Part shown: in pieces, positions 1-8,725 of the stretch | Numbering within the stretch: position 1 is the first letter of the stretch | Layout of the letters: each line of letters begins with the position of its first letter | DNA from: Streptomyces sp. NBC_01669 | Lineage (GTDB): Bacteria > Actinomycetota > Actinomycetes > Streptomycetales > Streptomycetaceae | DNA: 64,000 nucleotides | Direction: 5' to 3' | Assembly (NCBI RefSeq): GCF_026339735.1 | Contig: NZ_JAPEQG010000001.1 | Span: forward strand, 5,642,001-5,706,000 | Position numbers and translations under genes: made by a program | Notes under the pieces: generated by a model | Told to the model about the DNA's origin: nothing | Database searches by the model: none | Seen by the model: the letters and a program-made list of their open reading frames with translations, nothing else

Positions 1-165
1 GGCGATCAGATTGCCCGCCGTGAAGGCGCGGGCGCCCGGGGTGGCGAGCAGCCGGCGGTACGGGTTGGTGGAGGTGCGGCGGGCGGGAGCGCCGGTCCGC
101 GGGGCGATCACCAGCATGTCTCCGGAGACGGCATGCAGGGGCGTGGTGGGAGTGTCGTACGGCAT
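1..165 (-). CDS. MFS transporter, N-terminal fragment
   Basis: Reading the minus strand from the ATG at 165 gives MPYDTPTTPLHAVSGDML, then a stretch ending LLATPGARAFTAGNLIA at the window edge. A short hydrophilic leader followed by (A/T)PGARAFTAGNL is typical of the first membrane segment of Streptomyces 12-TM major facilitator transporters, so this is probably the start of a drug or metabolite exporter. Only about 55 residues are visible, so substrate and integrity cannot be judged. It diverges from the LysR gene at 250 with about 84 bases between them, an arrangement in which the LysR protein often controls its neighbour. Confidence 0.6.
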   Translation of the reverse strand, partial: MPYDTPTTPLHAVSGDMLVIAPRTGAPARRTSTNPYRRLLATPGARAFTAGNLIA

Positions 166-249
166 GGCTCAACCCTCGCGGTGGCCGGCCCATGCGGTCC
201 AACACCTGCTCCGCACCCATTCACGCACCTGTGTTGTAAATTCGGGCCC

Positions 250-1215
250 GTGACCTCCTCCGATATCGATCCGCGGCTGCTGCGCGCCTTCGTCGCCGTC
301 GCCGAGGAGCTGCACTTCACCCGTGCCGCCGCCCGGCTCTACCTGGCCCAGCAGGCGCTCAGCCGGGACATCCGCCGGCTGGAGCGCGAGCTCGGTGCGG
401 ACCTGTTCGTACGGAGCACCCGCCAGGTCTCCCTCACACCCGACGGCGAACGGCTGCTGCCGCAGGCCCGCCGGGTGATCGCCGCCCACGACGACCTCCG
501 CGCCGCCTGGGCGGTGCAGACCCGCCCGCTGCTGGTCGACGTCAGCGTCCCGATCGGGACGGGTCACCGACTGCTGGGGCTGGCCCGCGACGAGGCGCCG
601 GGAGTGGAGTTCGTGGCGCGCTATCTGAGCGGGCTGACGGGGGCGGCGGCGGAGATCCTGGCCGGGCGGCTCGATGTCTCCTTCGGCCGGGTCGCGGGGC
701 TGGCTCCGGCAGTACGGGCGGGGCTGTCGCATCAGCCGGTCTGCTTCGAACGGCTGACCGTCCTGCTGCGCGACGACCATCCGCTGGCCTCGCTCGACCG
801 GGTCCCGATGGGTGCGCTGACGGGGGAGCGGCTGTACGCGGCGGCGGGCAACCCGGCCACGGCGGAGTGGACCGACCTCGCGGAGCGGCTCTTCGCAGGG
901 CGGGGGATCGAACTGGTGGCCCCCTTCCCGGAGATCGTGGGGGAGGAGGAGTTCGTCCGGGTGGTGCGGAAGCAGGGCTGGTCGGTGCTGGCGAGCACCG
1001 AGTTCATCGAGGTGCCGGGGATGGTCGTACGGCCGCTGGTCGACCCCGTGCCGCTGTCACCGGTGTCGCTGGTGTGGCGCAAAGGGCTGAAACATCCAGG
1101 GGTGGACGCGCTGCGGCGGGTCGCGGCGGGGGTGACGGCGGCGGAACGCGGGCTGGAGGTACCCGCCGGGAGCTGGCTTCCCGAGGGCGATCTGGCGCTG
1201 ATGTCGCAGGCGTGA
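250..1215 (+). CDS. LysR-family transcriptional regulator
   Basis: This 321-residue protein has the LysR layout. A winged helix-turn-helix fills residues 1-65 (LRAFVAVAEELHFTRAAARL, then a recognition helix around QQALSRDIRRLE), and a periplasmic-binding-like effector domain runs from about 90 to 300. The GTG at 250 was chosen because the HTH begins directly after it; the open frame extends upstream, but that extension does not resemble LysR. The protein is cytoplasmic and DNA-binding. The divergent MFS gene on the other strand is the most likely target. The ligand cannot be inferred from the sequence. Confidence 0.9.
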   Translation: MTSSDIDPRLLRAFVAVAEELHFTRAAARLYLAQQALSRDIRRLERELGADLFVRSTRQVSLTPDGERLLPQARRVIAAHDDLRAAWAVQTRPLLVDVSVPIGTGHRLLGLARDEAPGVEFVARYLSGLTGAAAEILAGRLDVSFGRVAGLAPAVRAGLSHQPVCFERLTVLLRDDHPLASLDRVPMGALTGERLYAAAGNPATAEWTDLAERLFAGRGIELVAPFPEIVGEEEFVRVVRKQGWSVLASTEFIEVPGMVVRPLVDPVPLSPVSLVWRKGLKHPGVDALRRVAAGVTAAERGLEVPAGSWLPEGDLALMSQA

Positions 1216-1234
1216 AGGGGTGGCCGGAGACGGC

Positions 1235-1522
1235 TCAGCGGGTCGGGCGGCTCGGACGGCCGCCGGAGAGCGCGAGGCCGGCCAGTCCGGCGACGAGCAC
1301 CACGAACGGGACCGCGGCCACCACCGATCCCGCGTCCGTGATGCGCTCACGCAGCGAGGGGATCCGGGCCAGGGCGAAGAGGCCGATGCCGACCATGCCG
1401 ATCCCCCAGGCCCGGGGGTGTGCCATGTATCCGGACAGCCACGGCGGGAGCCATCCGAGGGCAGCCGCGGCGCAGCCGGACAAGGTGGCCGCGAGGCCGA
1501 CCGCGATGAGGATGACCGACAT
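1235..1522 (-). CDS. small integral membrane protein
   Basis: A 95-residue hydrophobic protein starting MSVILIAVGLAATLSGCAAA. It shows about three membrane segments: residues 1-22, 36-55 and 66-85. It ends in a short basic tail (GGRPSRPTR). The ATG at 1522 was preferred to upstream alternatives because the membrane segment starts immediately and the upstream extension is hydrophilic and Cys/His-rich. It converges on the LysR gene with only about 20 bases between stops. I do not recognise the family, and nothing in the sequence indicates a function beyond membrane location. Confidence 0.65.
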   Translation of the reverse strand: MSVILIAVGLAATLSGCAAAALGWLPPWLSGYMAHPRAWGIGMVGIGLFALARIPSLRERITDAGSVVAAVPFVVLVAGLAGLALSGGRPSRPTR

Positions 1523-1849
1523 GCCGTTCTCGATTCTTGTGAAGTGCCCACACGATAGGAACATTCGTCCGGGAGGAGGGGCCGATTGGCTGATTGCCGG
1601 CCAACGATCCATCAACTCCGTAAGAGACAAACATGGATCAGACGTGCAGTTACGGACCTGCCGTCCGGCCGCAGGCCGTGTGAAGCCGGTGTATCCCGCA
1701 CCTTGAGCATCACTCGTTCAGGGCTATTTTCGTCAGCTTTGTGCGCTACATTCATCCTCCGGGTGCAAGGTGCTGAGGGGCGCGCGGACTGGGTGGGGGC
1801 CCGGTCCGCCGGTACGTGACCGGCTCAAACGTGCGCACCCGTTTTCTGA

Positions 1850-2539
1850 GTGGGGGATGTGCCTACACCTGTGGAAAATTGGCGTGAAGGTGCCCGGTCC
1901 GGGCACACGCACGAGTGGAACGACGTCACCGTCCAGCTCGACGGTCTCGGACGTCAGCTCTCCGAGCTCTCGGCCGAACCGGGAGCCCCCGAGGGCTCCG
2001 ACGGTCCGGTCTTCGTCGACGAGAGCGGCCGGCGCAGCAAGACGTTCAGGCGTCTGGGCTGGGTCCTTGCCGCGGTCTGCGCCTGTTACGCGGTGACGCT
2101 GGTCGTCGCCCTGCTCGGCGGTAATTCCACTGCGCCGTGGCTGCCGCTCTCCGGCCAGAAACAGCACAAGAAGGCGGACGAGGTCCAGACGCCACCCACT
2201 CCGTCGGGCAGCGCGGACACGGTCGTGCCGGTGGGTGCGGCACCGGGCGCCACGGCGGCGGCTCCGGCGGCCGACGTCCGCGCGAAGCCTTCGGGCAGCG
2301 CCGGATCCGGTGCCCCGTCCGCGTCCGCCTCCGGCAAGGCCCCGTCGAAGCCCACCACCGGCGCCACCCACACGGGTGACACCACCGGCGGCGGCACGAA
2401 GCCCGCCCCGGCGACGTCGGCCCCCGAGTCGCCCGCCGCCACCACGACGCCGCCCGTCGATCCCGGTCCCACGCAGACGCCCACCCCGCCCGTCGAGTCC
2501 CCGGATCCGCCCGCGCAAGAGCAAGAAGGCACTCACTAA
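1850..2539 (+). CDS. matA: MatA-like membrane-anchored protein of the mat locus
   Basis: About 229 residues: a cytoplasmic N-terminus of about 65 residues, one membrane segment (RLGWVLAAVCACYAVTLVVA, about 68-88), and a long extracellular tail rich in Pro, Ala, Thr and Ser. The TAA stop at 2537-2539 abuts the ATG of the polysaccharide synthase gene, so the two must be co-transcribed. In Streptomyces lividans and S. coelicolor, matA-matB direct synthesis of a poly-beta-1,6-GlcNAc that makes hyphae clump. The symbol is given on gene order and architecture, because the tail has no diagnostic motif. The start is uncertain: GTG at 1850, 1859 or 1871 would all fit. The promoter should lie in 1640-1850. 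Confidence 0.7.
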   Translation: MGDVPTPVENWREGARSGHTHEWNDVTVQLDGLGRQLSELSAEPGAPEGSDGPVFVDESGRRSKTFRRLGWVLAAVCACYAVTLVVALLGGNSTAPWLPLSGQKQHKKADEVQTPPTPSGSADTVVPVGAAPGATAAAPAADVRAKPSGSAGSGAPSASASGKAPSKPTTGATHTGDTTGGGTKPAPATSAPESPAATTTPPVDPGPTQTPTPPVESPDPPAQEQEGTH

Positions 2540-4732
2540 ATGACCACCCCCGCCTCGCGGGGCAGGCACAACCGACAGAAGCGGAACCGGCGGCGCAGGC
2601 TTCCCATGCGCTATCTGCTGCCGTCCGTGTTCCTCGTTGCCCTGCTCGCCATGCTGATGCTGCGCGGTTACGTGCACAGCGAAATCCTCGCCGACCACCG
2701 CATTCAGGCCCCGGCGGCGACGGACCGCGTGCCCGACAAGATTCTTGACGGCGGTCCGGTCATCGATGCCCGGAGCGCCACCGGGCCCGCCAAGTCGCTG
2801 AGCGTCCCCGATCACCGGATCGTGCTGACCTTCGACGACGGCCCCGACCCGGTATGGACCCCGCGGGTCCTCGACGAGCTGAAGAAGTACAACGCGCACG
2901 GCGTCTTCTTCGTCACCGGAACGATGGCATCGCGCTACCCCGGACTCGTCCGCCGCATGGTCGAGGAGGGGCACGAGGTCGGGCTGCACACCTTCAACCA
3001 CCCCGATCTCTCCTACCAGTCCCACTCCCGTATCGACTGGGAGCTGTCCCAGAACCAGATGGTGCTGGCGGGTGCGGCGGGTATCCGTACATCCCTGTTC
3101 CGGCCGCCGTACTCGTCGTTCGCCGACGCGATGGACAACAAGTCCTGGCCGGTCACCCAGTACATCGGCACCCGCGGCTATCTCACCGTCGTCAACAACA
3201 CCGACAGCGAGGACTGGAAACGCCCCGGCGTCCCCGCGATCATCGAACGGGCCACGCCCAAGGGCGGCAAGGGCGCCGTCATCCTGATGCACGACTCCGG
3301 CGGCGACCGGTCCCAGACCGTGGCCGCGCTCGGCGAGTTCCTCCCGCGGATGCAGCAGCAGGGCTACACGTTCACCAACCTCACCACCGCTCTCGGCGCC
3401 TCCAGCGCGCACACCCCCGTGACCGGGTTCGCGCTGTGGAAGGGCAAAGCGTTCGTGTACGCCGTCGGCCTCTCGGAGAACCTCACCGACGTGCTGGTGG
3501 CCGGGCTCGTCGTCATCGGGGTGCTCGTCCTCGCCCGCTTCGGCCTGATGCTGCTGCTGTCCTTCCTGCACGCCCGGAAGGTCCGAGGGCGGGACTTCGG
3601 CCGGGGACCCGCTTTCACCCGCCCCGTCTCGGTGCTGGTGCCCGCCTACAACGAACGCGAGTGCATCGCCAACACCGTGCGCTCCCTGGTGGCGAGCGAC
3701 CACCCCATCGAGATCACCGTCATCGACGACGGCTCCACGGACGGCACGGCGGACATCGTCGAGGCGCTGCGGCTGCCGAACGTCCGCGTCATCCGCCAGC
3801 GCAACGCCGGAAAGCCCGCCGCCCTCAACAACGGCATCGCACACGCCCGTCACGACATCGTCGTGATGATGGACGGCGACACGGTCTTCGAACCCGCCAC
3901 CGTCCGCGAACTCGTCCAGCCGTTCGCCGACCCGGAGGTGGGCGCCGTCGCCGGGAACGCCAAGGTCGGCAACCGCGACTCGTTGATCGGCGCCTGGCAG
4001 CACATCGAGTACGTGATGGGCTTCAACCTCGATCGCCGGATGTACGACATGCTGCGCTGCATGCCGACCATCCCCGGCGCGGTCGGCGCCTTCCGCCGTG
4101 ATGCGCTGGACCGGATCGGCGGCATGAGCGAGGACACCCTCGCCGAGGACACCGACGTCACGATGGCGCTGCACCGCGACGGCTGGCGGGTGGTCTACGC
4201 GGAAGACGCCCGCGCCTGGACCGAGGCGCCGGAGACCGTGCAGCAGCTGTGGTCGCAGCGGTACCGGTGGTCGTACGGCACCATGCAGGCGATCTGGAAG
4301 CACCGCCGTGCCGTCATCGAACGCGGACCGTCCGGCCGCTTCGGGCGTGTCGGCCTGCCGTTCGTCGCCCTGTTCATGGTCGTCGCCCCGCTGCTCGCGC
4401 CCCTCATCGACGTCTTCCTGCTGTACGGGTTGGTCTTCGGCCCCACCCAGAAGACCGTCGTCGCCTGGCTCGGCGTCCTCGCGGTGCAGGCCGTCTGCGC
4501 CGCGTACGCCTTCCGGCTCGACCGGGAGCGCATGACGCATCTCATCTCGCTGCCCCTCCAGCAGATCCTCTACCGGCAGCTCATGTACGTGGTGCTGCTC
4601 CAGTCCTGGATCACCGCACTCACCGGCGGCCGACTGCGCTGGCAGAAGCTGCGCCGTACCGGAGTGGTGGAGGCACCCGGCGCGATCGTGAGCCAGGGCA
4701 GGCGTGTCAACGATCGGAGGCCCGTCGCATGA
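2540..4732 (+). CDS. matB: bifunctional polysaccharide deacetylase / family 2 glycosyltransferase (MatB-type)
   Basis: A 730-residue membrane enzyme. After an N-terminal membrane segment (about 25-45) comes a NodB-type deacetylase domain (about 90-280) with its motifs intact: LTFDDGPDP, the metal-binding HTFNH, RPPYSS, and HDSGGDR. A membrane helix near 320 leads into a GT2 synthase domain with VLVPAYNE, IDDGSTDGT, MMDGDT, EDTDV and QRYRW, followed by C-terminal membrane helices. Family knowledge says the GT2 part polymerises and exports a beta-linked N-acetylglucosamine polymer while the outer NodB domain trims acetyl groups. This fits MatB of Streptomyces, which makes the adhesive poly-GlcNAc behind pellet formation. 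It lies directly behind matA and overlaps the acyltransferase start by ATGA. Confidence 0.92.
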   Translation: MTTPASRGRHNRQKRNRRRRLPMRYLLPSVFLVALLAMLMLRGYVHSEILADHRIQAPAATDRVPDKILDGGPVIDARSATGPAKSLSVPDHRIVLTFDDGPDPVWTPRVLDELKKYNAHGVFFVTGTMASRYPGLVRRMVEEGHEVGLHTFNHPDLSYQSHSRIDWELSQNQMVLAGAAGIRTSLFRPPYSSFADAMDNKSWPVTQYIGTRGYLTVVNNTDSEDWKRPGVPAIIERATPKGGKGAVILMHDSGGDRSQTVAALGEFLPRMQQQGYTFTNLTTALGASSAHTPVTGFALWKGKAFVYAVGLSENLTDVLVAGLVVIGVLVLARFGLMLLLSFLHARKVRGRDFGRGPAFTRPVSVLVPAYNERECIANTVRSLVASDHPIEITVIDDGSTDGTADIVEALRLPNVRVIRQRNAGKPAALNNGIAHARHDIVVMMDGDTVFEPATVRELVQPFADPEVGAVAGNAKVGNRDSLIGAWQHIEYVMGFNLDRRMYDMLRCMPTIPGAVGAFRRDALDRIGGMSEDTLAEDTDVTMALHRDGWRVVYAEDARAWTEAPETVQQLWSQRYRWSYGTMQAIWKHRRAVIERGPSGRFGRVGLPFVALFMVVAPLLAPLIDVFLLYGLVFGPTQKTVVAWLGVLAVQAVCAAYAFRLDRERMTHLISLPLQQILYRQLMYVVLLQSWITALTGGRLRWQKLRRTGVVEAPGAIVSQGRRVNDRRPVA

Positions 4733-5976
4733 CGAGCAGCTACACCCCGGCGGTCCCCCCGCCCCACCCGGTCCCGACACCTGTGCCGGGACAGTCCGCC
4801 GCACCGTCGTCGGAGACCGCCGCCCCGCCCGCCCCGAAGAGGCCGGGCCGCGACCGCTATCTCGACCTGCTGCGCGCCGTCGCCCTCGTCCGTGTCGTCG
4901 TCTTCCACATCTTCGGCTGGGCCTGGCTGACGGTCGTGTTCCCCTCCATGGGCGTCATGTTCGCCCTCGCGGGTTCGCTGATGGCACGCTCGCTGGACCG
5001 CCCCGCCCCGGCTGTCGTCCGCGCCCGGCTCCGCCGTCTGCTGCCCCCGATGTGGGCGTTCGCCGCGGTCGTCGTCCCGGTCATGTTCGCCCTCGGCTGG
5101 AAGCCCCTGAAGGAGGAGGGCATCTGGTGGTTCATCAAGCTGGGCTGCTACCTCCTTCCGGTCGGCGCCCCGCCGTATCCCTGGGAGAGCGGATCGGCGG
5201 GCGGCTTCCTGGAGGTGTCCTGGGCGGACCAGGCCGTCGGCCCGCTCTGGTACATCCGGGCCTACCTCTGGTTCGTGCTCGCCTCGCCGCTGCTGCTGAA
5301 GGCCTTCCGCAGGATGCCCTGGCCGACGCTGCTCGCCCCGCTCGGCCTCACCGCCGTGTTCGGCACCGGACTGGTCACCGTCCCCGGGGAGACCGGCGAG
5401 GGGCTCGTCGACTTCGCGGTGTTCGGCTCCTGCTGGATTCTCGGCTTCGCCCATCACGACGGGCTGCTGAAGAAGATCCCGCGCTATCTGACGGTCTCGC
5501 TCGCCGCGTTCGTGATGGCGTTCGGACTGTGGTGGGCCTCGGCGCATCTGACGGAGGAGGGCTGGAATCTCGACGAGATCCCGCTGGCCCAGGCGACCTG
5601 GTCGCTCGGCTTCTGCGCGATCCTGCTCCAGTACGCACCGTCCTGGCAGCAGCTTCCCGGCAGGCTGGCCCGCCTGGACAGCGTGATCACCCTCGCCAAC
5701 AACCGCGCGGTGACGATCTACCTCTGGCACAACCTGCTGATCATGGCGACCTCGCCGCTCATCGACCAGTTGTGGACCGTCCCCTGGGTCGGTGACCACC
5801 TCGGTACGTACATCAGCTCCTCGTACGCGGAACTGATGCTGGTCCTGGTCTGGCCGCTGGTGGCGCTGATGATCCTCGCGGTCGGCTGGGTCGAGGACGT
5901 CGCTGCGAGGCGCAGCCCCCGGCTGTGGCCGACGGGTGCGTCCAGGAGGCCGAGGAACGCACCGGCCCCGCGATGA
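4729..5976 (+). CDS. acyltransferase-3-type membrane protein
   Basis: A 415-residue polytopic protein. A Pro-rich cytoplasmic leader (1-40) is followed by RDRYLDLLRAVALVRVVVFH, the usual opening of the acyltransferase-3 fold with its membrane His. About ten membrane helices follow. Members of this family move acyl groups such as acetyl or succinyl onto glycans on the outer face of the membrane. The start ATG overlaps the matB stop (ATGA), so the gene is translationally coupled to the polysaccharide synthase and probably decorates its product. That role is inferred from position only. An alternative is a coat-glycan acylation protein unrelated to the mat polymer. Confidence 0.85.
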   Translation: MTSSYTPAVPPPHPVPTPVPGQSAAPSSETAAPPAPKRPGRDRYLDLLRAVALVRVVVFHIFGWAWLTVVFPSMGVMFALAGSLMARSLDRPAPAVVRARLRRLLPPMWAFAAVVVPVMFALGWKPLKEEGIWWFIKLGCYLLPVGAPPYPWESGSAGGFLEVSWADQAVGPLWYIRAYLWFVLASPLLLKAFRRMPWPTLLAPLGLTAVFGTGLVTVPGETGEGLVDFAVFGSCWILGFAHHDGLLKKIPRYLTVSLAAFVMAFGLWWASAHLTEEGWNLDEIPLAQATWSLGFCAILLQYAPSWQQLPGRLARLDSVITLANNRAVTIYLWHNLLIMATSPLIDQLWTVPWVGDHLGTYISSSYAELMLVLVWPLVALMILAVGWVEDVAARRSPRLWPTGASRRPRNAPAPR

Positions 5977-6121
5977 CCGTCCCCGTCCTCACCGGGCCGC
6001 CGCCGGTCCGGTGAGAGCAAGGTTGCCCACCGGTCACCTCGCGGCACCGCACCGAAACGCACGCTCCCTAGCGTCGAGTCCGACGACCCGACACCCGTGG
6101 AACGTGAACCGTGGAGGCGTG

Positions 6122-7453
6122 ATGGCCGGCAGGTGGATCGAGCAGTGGGAGCCGGAGGACGAGATCTTCTGGCAGGAGAAGGGCGAGCGGATCGCCCGCC
6201 GGAATCTGTGGTTCTCCGTGCTCTCCGAGCACATCGGGTTCTCGATCTGGAGCCTGTGGTCGGTGATGGTCCTGTTCATGGGGCCGGAGTACGGGGTCGA
6301 CCCGGCCGGGAAGTTCTTCCTGATCTCGACGGCGACCCTGGTCGGGGCCGTGGTCCGGGTCCCGTACACGTTCGCCGTCGCCAGGTTCGGGGGGCGGAAC
6401 TGGACGGTGTTCAGCGCCCTGACCCTTCTGGTGCCGACCGTCGCCGCGTTCGTCGCGATGAAGCCCGGGACCTCGTACACCACCTTCCTCGTGGTGGCCG
6501 CGCTCGCCGGCATCGGCGGCGGGAACTTCGCCTCCTCCATGACGAACATCAACGCGTTCTTCCCGCTCCGCAAGAAGGGCTGGGCGCTCGGGCTCAACGC
6601 GGGCGGCGGCAACATCGGCGTCCCCGTCGTGCAGCTCGTCGGGCTGCTGGTGATCGGCACCGCCGGCGCCACCCACCCGCGGATCGTGCTCGCCGTGTAC
6701 GTCCCGCTGATCGTCGTCGCCGCCCTGTGCGCCGCGTCCTTCATGGACAACCTGACCCCCGTGCAGAACGACACCGGGGCGGCCAAGGGCGCCGTCCGCG
6801 ACCCGCACACCTGGATCATGTCGATGCTCTACATCGGCACCTTCGGCTCCTTCATCGGCTACAGCTTCGCCTTCGGACTCGTCCTGCAGACCCAGTTCGG
6901 CCGGACCCCGCTGCAGGCCGCCTCGCTCACCTTCATCGGGCCGCTCCTCGGCTCGCTGATCCGGCCCGCGGGAGGGTGGCTCGCCGACCGGTACGGCGGC
7001 GCCCGGATCACCCTGTGGAACTTCGCCGCGATGGCCGCCGCGACCGGCGTCGTCGTGTACGCCTCCGGCATCGCGTCGCTCACCGTGTTCCTCGTCGGGT
7101 TCATCGCCCTGTTCGTCCTCACCGGGCTGGGCAACGGATCGACGTACAAGATGATCCCCGGCATCTTCCACGCCAAGGCGATCGCCCAGGGGCTGCGCGG
7201 CGAGGAGGCCGCCGCCTACGGGCGACGGCTCTCCGGAGCCGCCATGGGGCTCATCGGGGCGGTCGGCGCGCTCGGCGGACTCGCCATCAACCTCGCGTTC
7301 CGGCAGTCCTTCCAGACCGCGGGCACAGGTACGGCGGCCTTCTGGTCCTTCCTCGTCTTCTACGGGCTGTGCTTCACGGTCACGTGGGCGGTATACCTTC
7401 GCCGCGCCGCCGCAGTCCCCGCGAAGCCGCAGCTCAGCTACGCGGAGGTGTGA
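6122..7453 (+). CDS. narK: nitrate/nitrite transporter (NarK family)
   Basis: A 443-residue MFS protein of about twelve helices. The NNP-family glycine-rich signatures are visible: GGGNFASSMTNINAFFP, then GLNAGGGNIGVPVVQ in the first half, and a second glycine-rich segment (GLGNGSTYKMIPGIF) in the C-terminal half. The N-terminus (WEPEDEIFWQEKGERIARRN) is typical of actinobacterial NarK. It should take up nitrate or extrude nitrite at the cytoplasmic membrane. The start is the ATG at 6122 behind the GGAGG of GTGGAGGCGTG. The nnaR-type regulator follows 93 bases downstream on the same strand, matching the S. coelicolor pair in which both genes belong to nitrate assimilation. Confidence 0.9.
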   Translation: MAGRWIEQWEPEDEIFWQEKGERIARRNLWFSVLSEHIGFSIWSLWSVMVLFMGPEYGVDPAGKFFLISTATLVGAVVRVPYTFAVARFGGRNWTVFSALTLLVPTVAAFVAMKPGTSYTTFLVVAALAGIGGGNFASSMTNINAFFPLRKKGWALGLNAGGGNIGVPVVQLVGLLVIGTAGATHPRIVLAVYVPLIVVAALCAASFMDNLTPVQNDTGAAKGAVRDPHTWIMSMLYIGTFGSFIGYSFAFGLVLQTQFGRTPLQAASLTFIGPLLGSLIRPAGGWLADRYGGARITLWNFAAMAAATGVVVYASGIASLTVFLVGFIALFVLTGLGNGSTYKMIPGIFHAKAIAQGLRGEEAAAYGRRLSGAAMGLIGAVGALGGLAINLAFRQSFQTAGTGTAAFWSFLVFYGLCFTVTWAVYLRRAAAVPAKPQLSYAEV

Positions 7454-7478
7454 TCGTGACCGTTCGGCGTCGTGTGAC

Positions 7479-7494
7479 GTAACGGGCGGGAAAT
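7479..7494 (+). promoter_or_regulatory. possible GlnR binding site upstream of nnaR
   Basis: GTAAC (7479-7483), six bases, then GAAAT (7490-7494) fits the published gTnAc-n6-GaAAc core of the nitrogen regulator GlnR at nine of ten positions. It sits about 50 bases before the nnaR start, and nnaR is a reported GlnR target in S. coelicolor. A further GTGAC at 7456 is not in the right phase to complete the usual double box, so only one a/b pair is claimed. The site is inferred by eye. Confidence 0.45.
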
Positions 7495-7546
7495 ATGGGG
7501 GAACCGAGCCTGTCACGCATCGTTGGCAAGCTCGGTTCTCCGCATC

Positions 7547-8725
7547 ATGGAGCAGCAGCGGGACGAGAGCCGGGTAGACCACATGCGCGACGACGAACAG
7601 CACGGGCCCCTCGCGGGGTTCACGGTCGGGGTGACCGCCGCACGGCGGGCGGAGGAACTGGGCACCCTGTTGGAGCGACGGGGAGCCACCGTCCTGCACG
7701 CGCCCGCCCTGCGGATCGTGCCGCTCGCCGACGACAGCGAACTCCTTGCCGCCACCAAGGAACTCATCGACCACGTCCCCGACGTCGTCGTCGCCACCAC
7801 GGCGATCGGCTTCCGGGGCTGGATCGAGGCCGCCGACGGCTGGGGCATCGGCGACCAGCTGCTGGACCGGCTGCGCGGCGTCGAACTGCTGGCCCGTGGC
7901 CCGAAGGTCAAGGGCGCCGTCCGGGCCGCCGGGCTCACCGAGGCCTGGTCGCCCGGGTCCGAGTCCATGGCCGAAGTCCTGGACCGGCTCCTCGACGAGG
8001 GCGTCGAGGGCCGCCGCATTGCCCTGCAGTTGCACGGCGAACCGCTGCCCGGCTTTGTCGAGTCGCTCCGGGCGGGCGGCGCCGAAGTCGTCGGCGTACC
8101 CGTCTACCGCTGGATGGAACCCGAGGACCTCACCCCGCTCGACCGGCTGCTCGACATCACCGCCGCCCGCGGCCTGGACGCCCTCACCTTCACCAGCGCC
8201 CCCGCTGCCGCCTCGTTCCTGAGCCGGGCCGAGAAGCGCGGGCTGCTCCCGGAGATCCTGAGCGCCCTGCAGGGCGAAGTCGTCTCGGCCTGCGTCGGCC
8301 CGGTCACCGCACTGCCTCTGCAGGCCCGCGGCATCGAAACCATCCAGCCCGAACGCTTCCGGCTGGGCCCGCTCGTTCAGCTGCTCTGCCGTGAACTGCC
8401 CGGTGGAGCACGCACGTTGCCGATCGCCGGCCACCGGGTCGAGATCCGCGGTCACGCCGTCCTCGTCGACGACGAACTGCGCCCGGTGCCGCCCGCCGGA
8501 ATGGCCCTGCTGCACACCCTGGCCCGCAGGCCCGGCTGGGTGGTGGCCCGCGCGGACCTGCTGCGCGCCCTGCCCGGAAGTGGTACGGACGAGCACGCCG
8601 TGGAGACGGCGATGGCCCGGCTGCGTACGGCACTCGGTGTGCCGCGGCTGATTCAGACGGTCGTCAAACGCGGCTACCGGCTGGCGCTGGACCCGGCGGC
8701 GGACGCCAAGTACGCGGACTCCTGA
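7547..8725 (+). CDS. nnaR: HemD-like uroporphyrinogen-III synthase domain fused to winged helix (NnaR type)
   Basis: 392 residues from the ATG at 7547. Residues about 20-265 form a HemD-like two-lobed fold (FTVGVTAARRAEELGTLLER; DALTFTSAPAAASFL). Residues about 290-380 form an OmpR/Trans_reg_C winged helix ending RLIQTVVKRGYRL. The fusion matches NnaR of S. coelicolor, a DNA-binding regulator of nitrate/nitrite assimilation that acts with GlnR. The HemD part may sense a tetrapyrrole or may be catalytically idle; sequence alone cannot say. A TTG at 7523 would add eight residues. It lies directly downstream of narK and may read through from it or use its own promoter at the GlnR-like box. Confidence 0.88.
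   Translation: MEQQRDESRVDHMRDDEQHGPLAGFTVGVTAARRAEELGTLLERRGATVLHAPALRIVPLADDSELLAATKELIDHVPDVVVATTAIGFRGWIEAADGWGIGDQLLDRLRGVELLARGPKVKGAVRAAGLTEAWSPGSESMAEVLDRLLDEGVEGRRIALQLHGEPLPGFVESLRAGGAEVVGVPVYRWMEPEDLTPLDRLLDITAARGLDALTFTSAPAAASFLSRAEKRGLLPEILSALQGEVVSACVGPVTALPLQARGIETIQPERFRLGPLVQLLCRELPGGARTLPIAGHRVEIRGHAVLVDDELRPVPPAGMALLHTLARRPGWVVARADLLRALPGSGTDEHAVETAMARLRTALGVPRLIQTVVKRGYRLALDPAADAKYADS

Noticed and set aside
1733..4804. Very long minus-strand open frame (over 1000 codons) antisense to matA-matB
   Set aside because: High-GC genes leave stop-free shadow frames. Its His/Arg/Gly/Asp-rich composition lacks any domain, and the plus strand carries intact enzymatic motifs.
6032..6060. 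Possible GlnR box upstream of narK (GTCAC...GAAAC)
   Set aside because: The spacing between half-sites is one base off the double-box pattern and the middle elements do not match.
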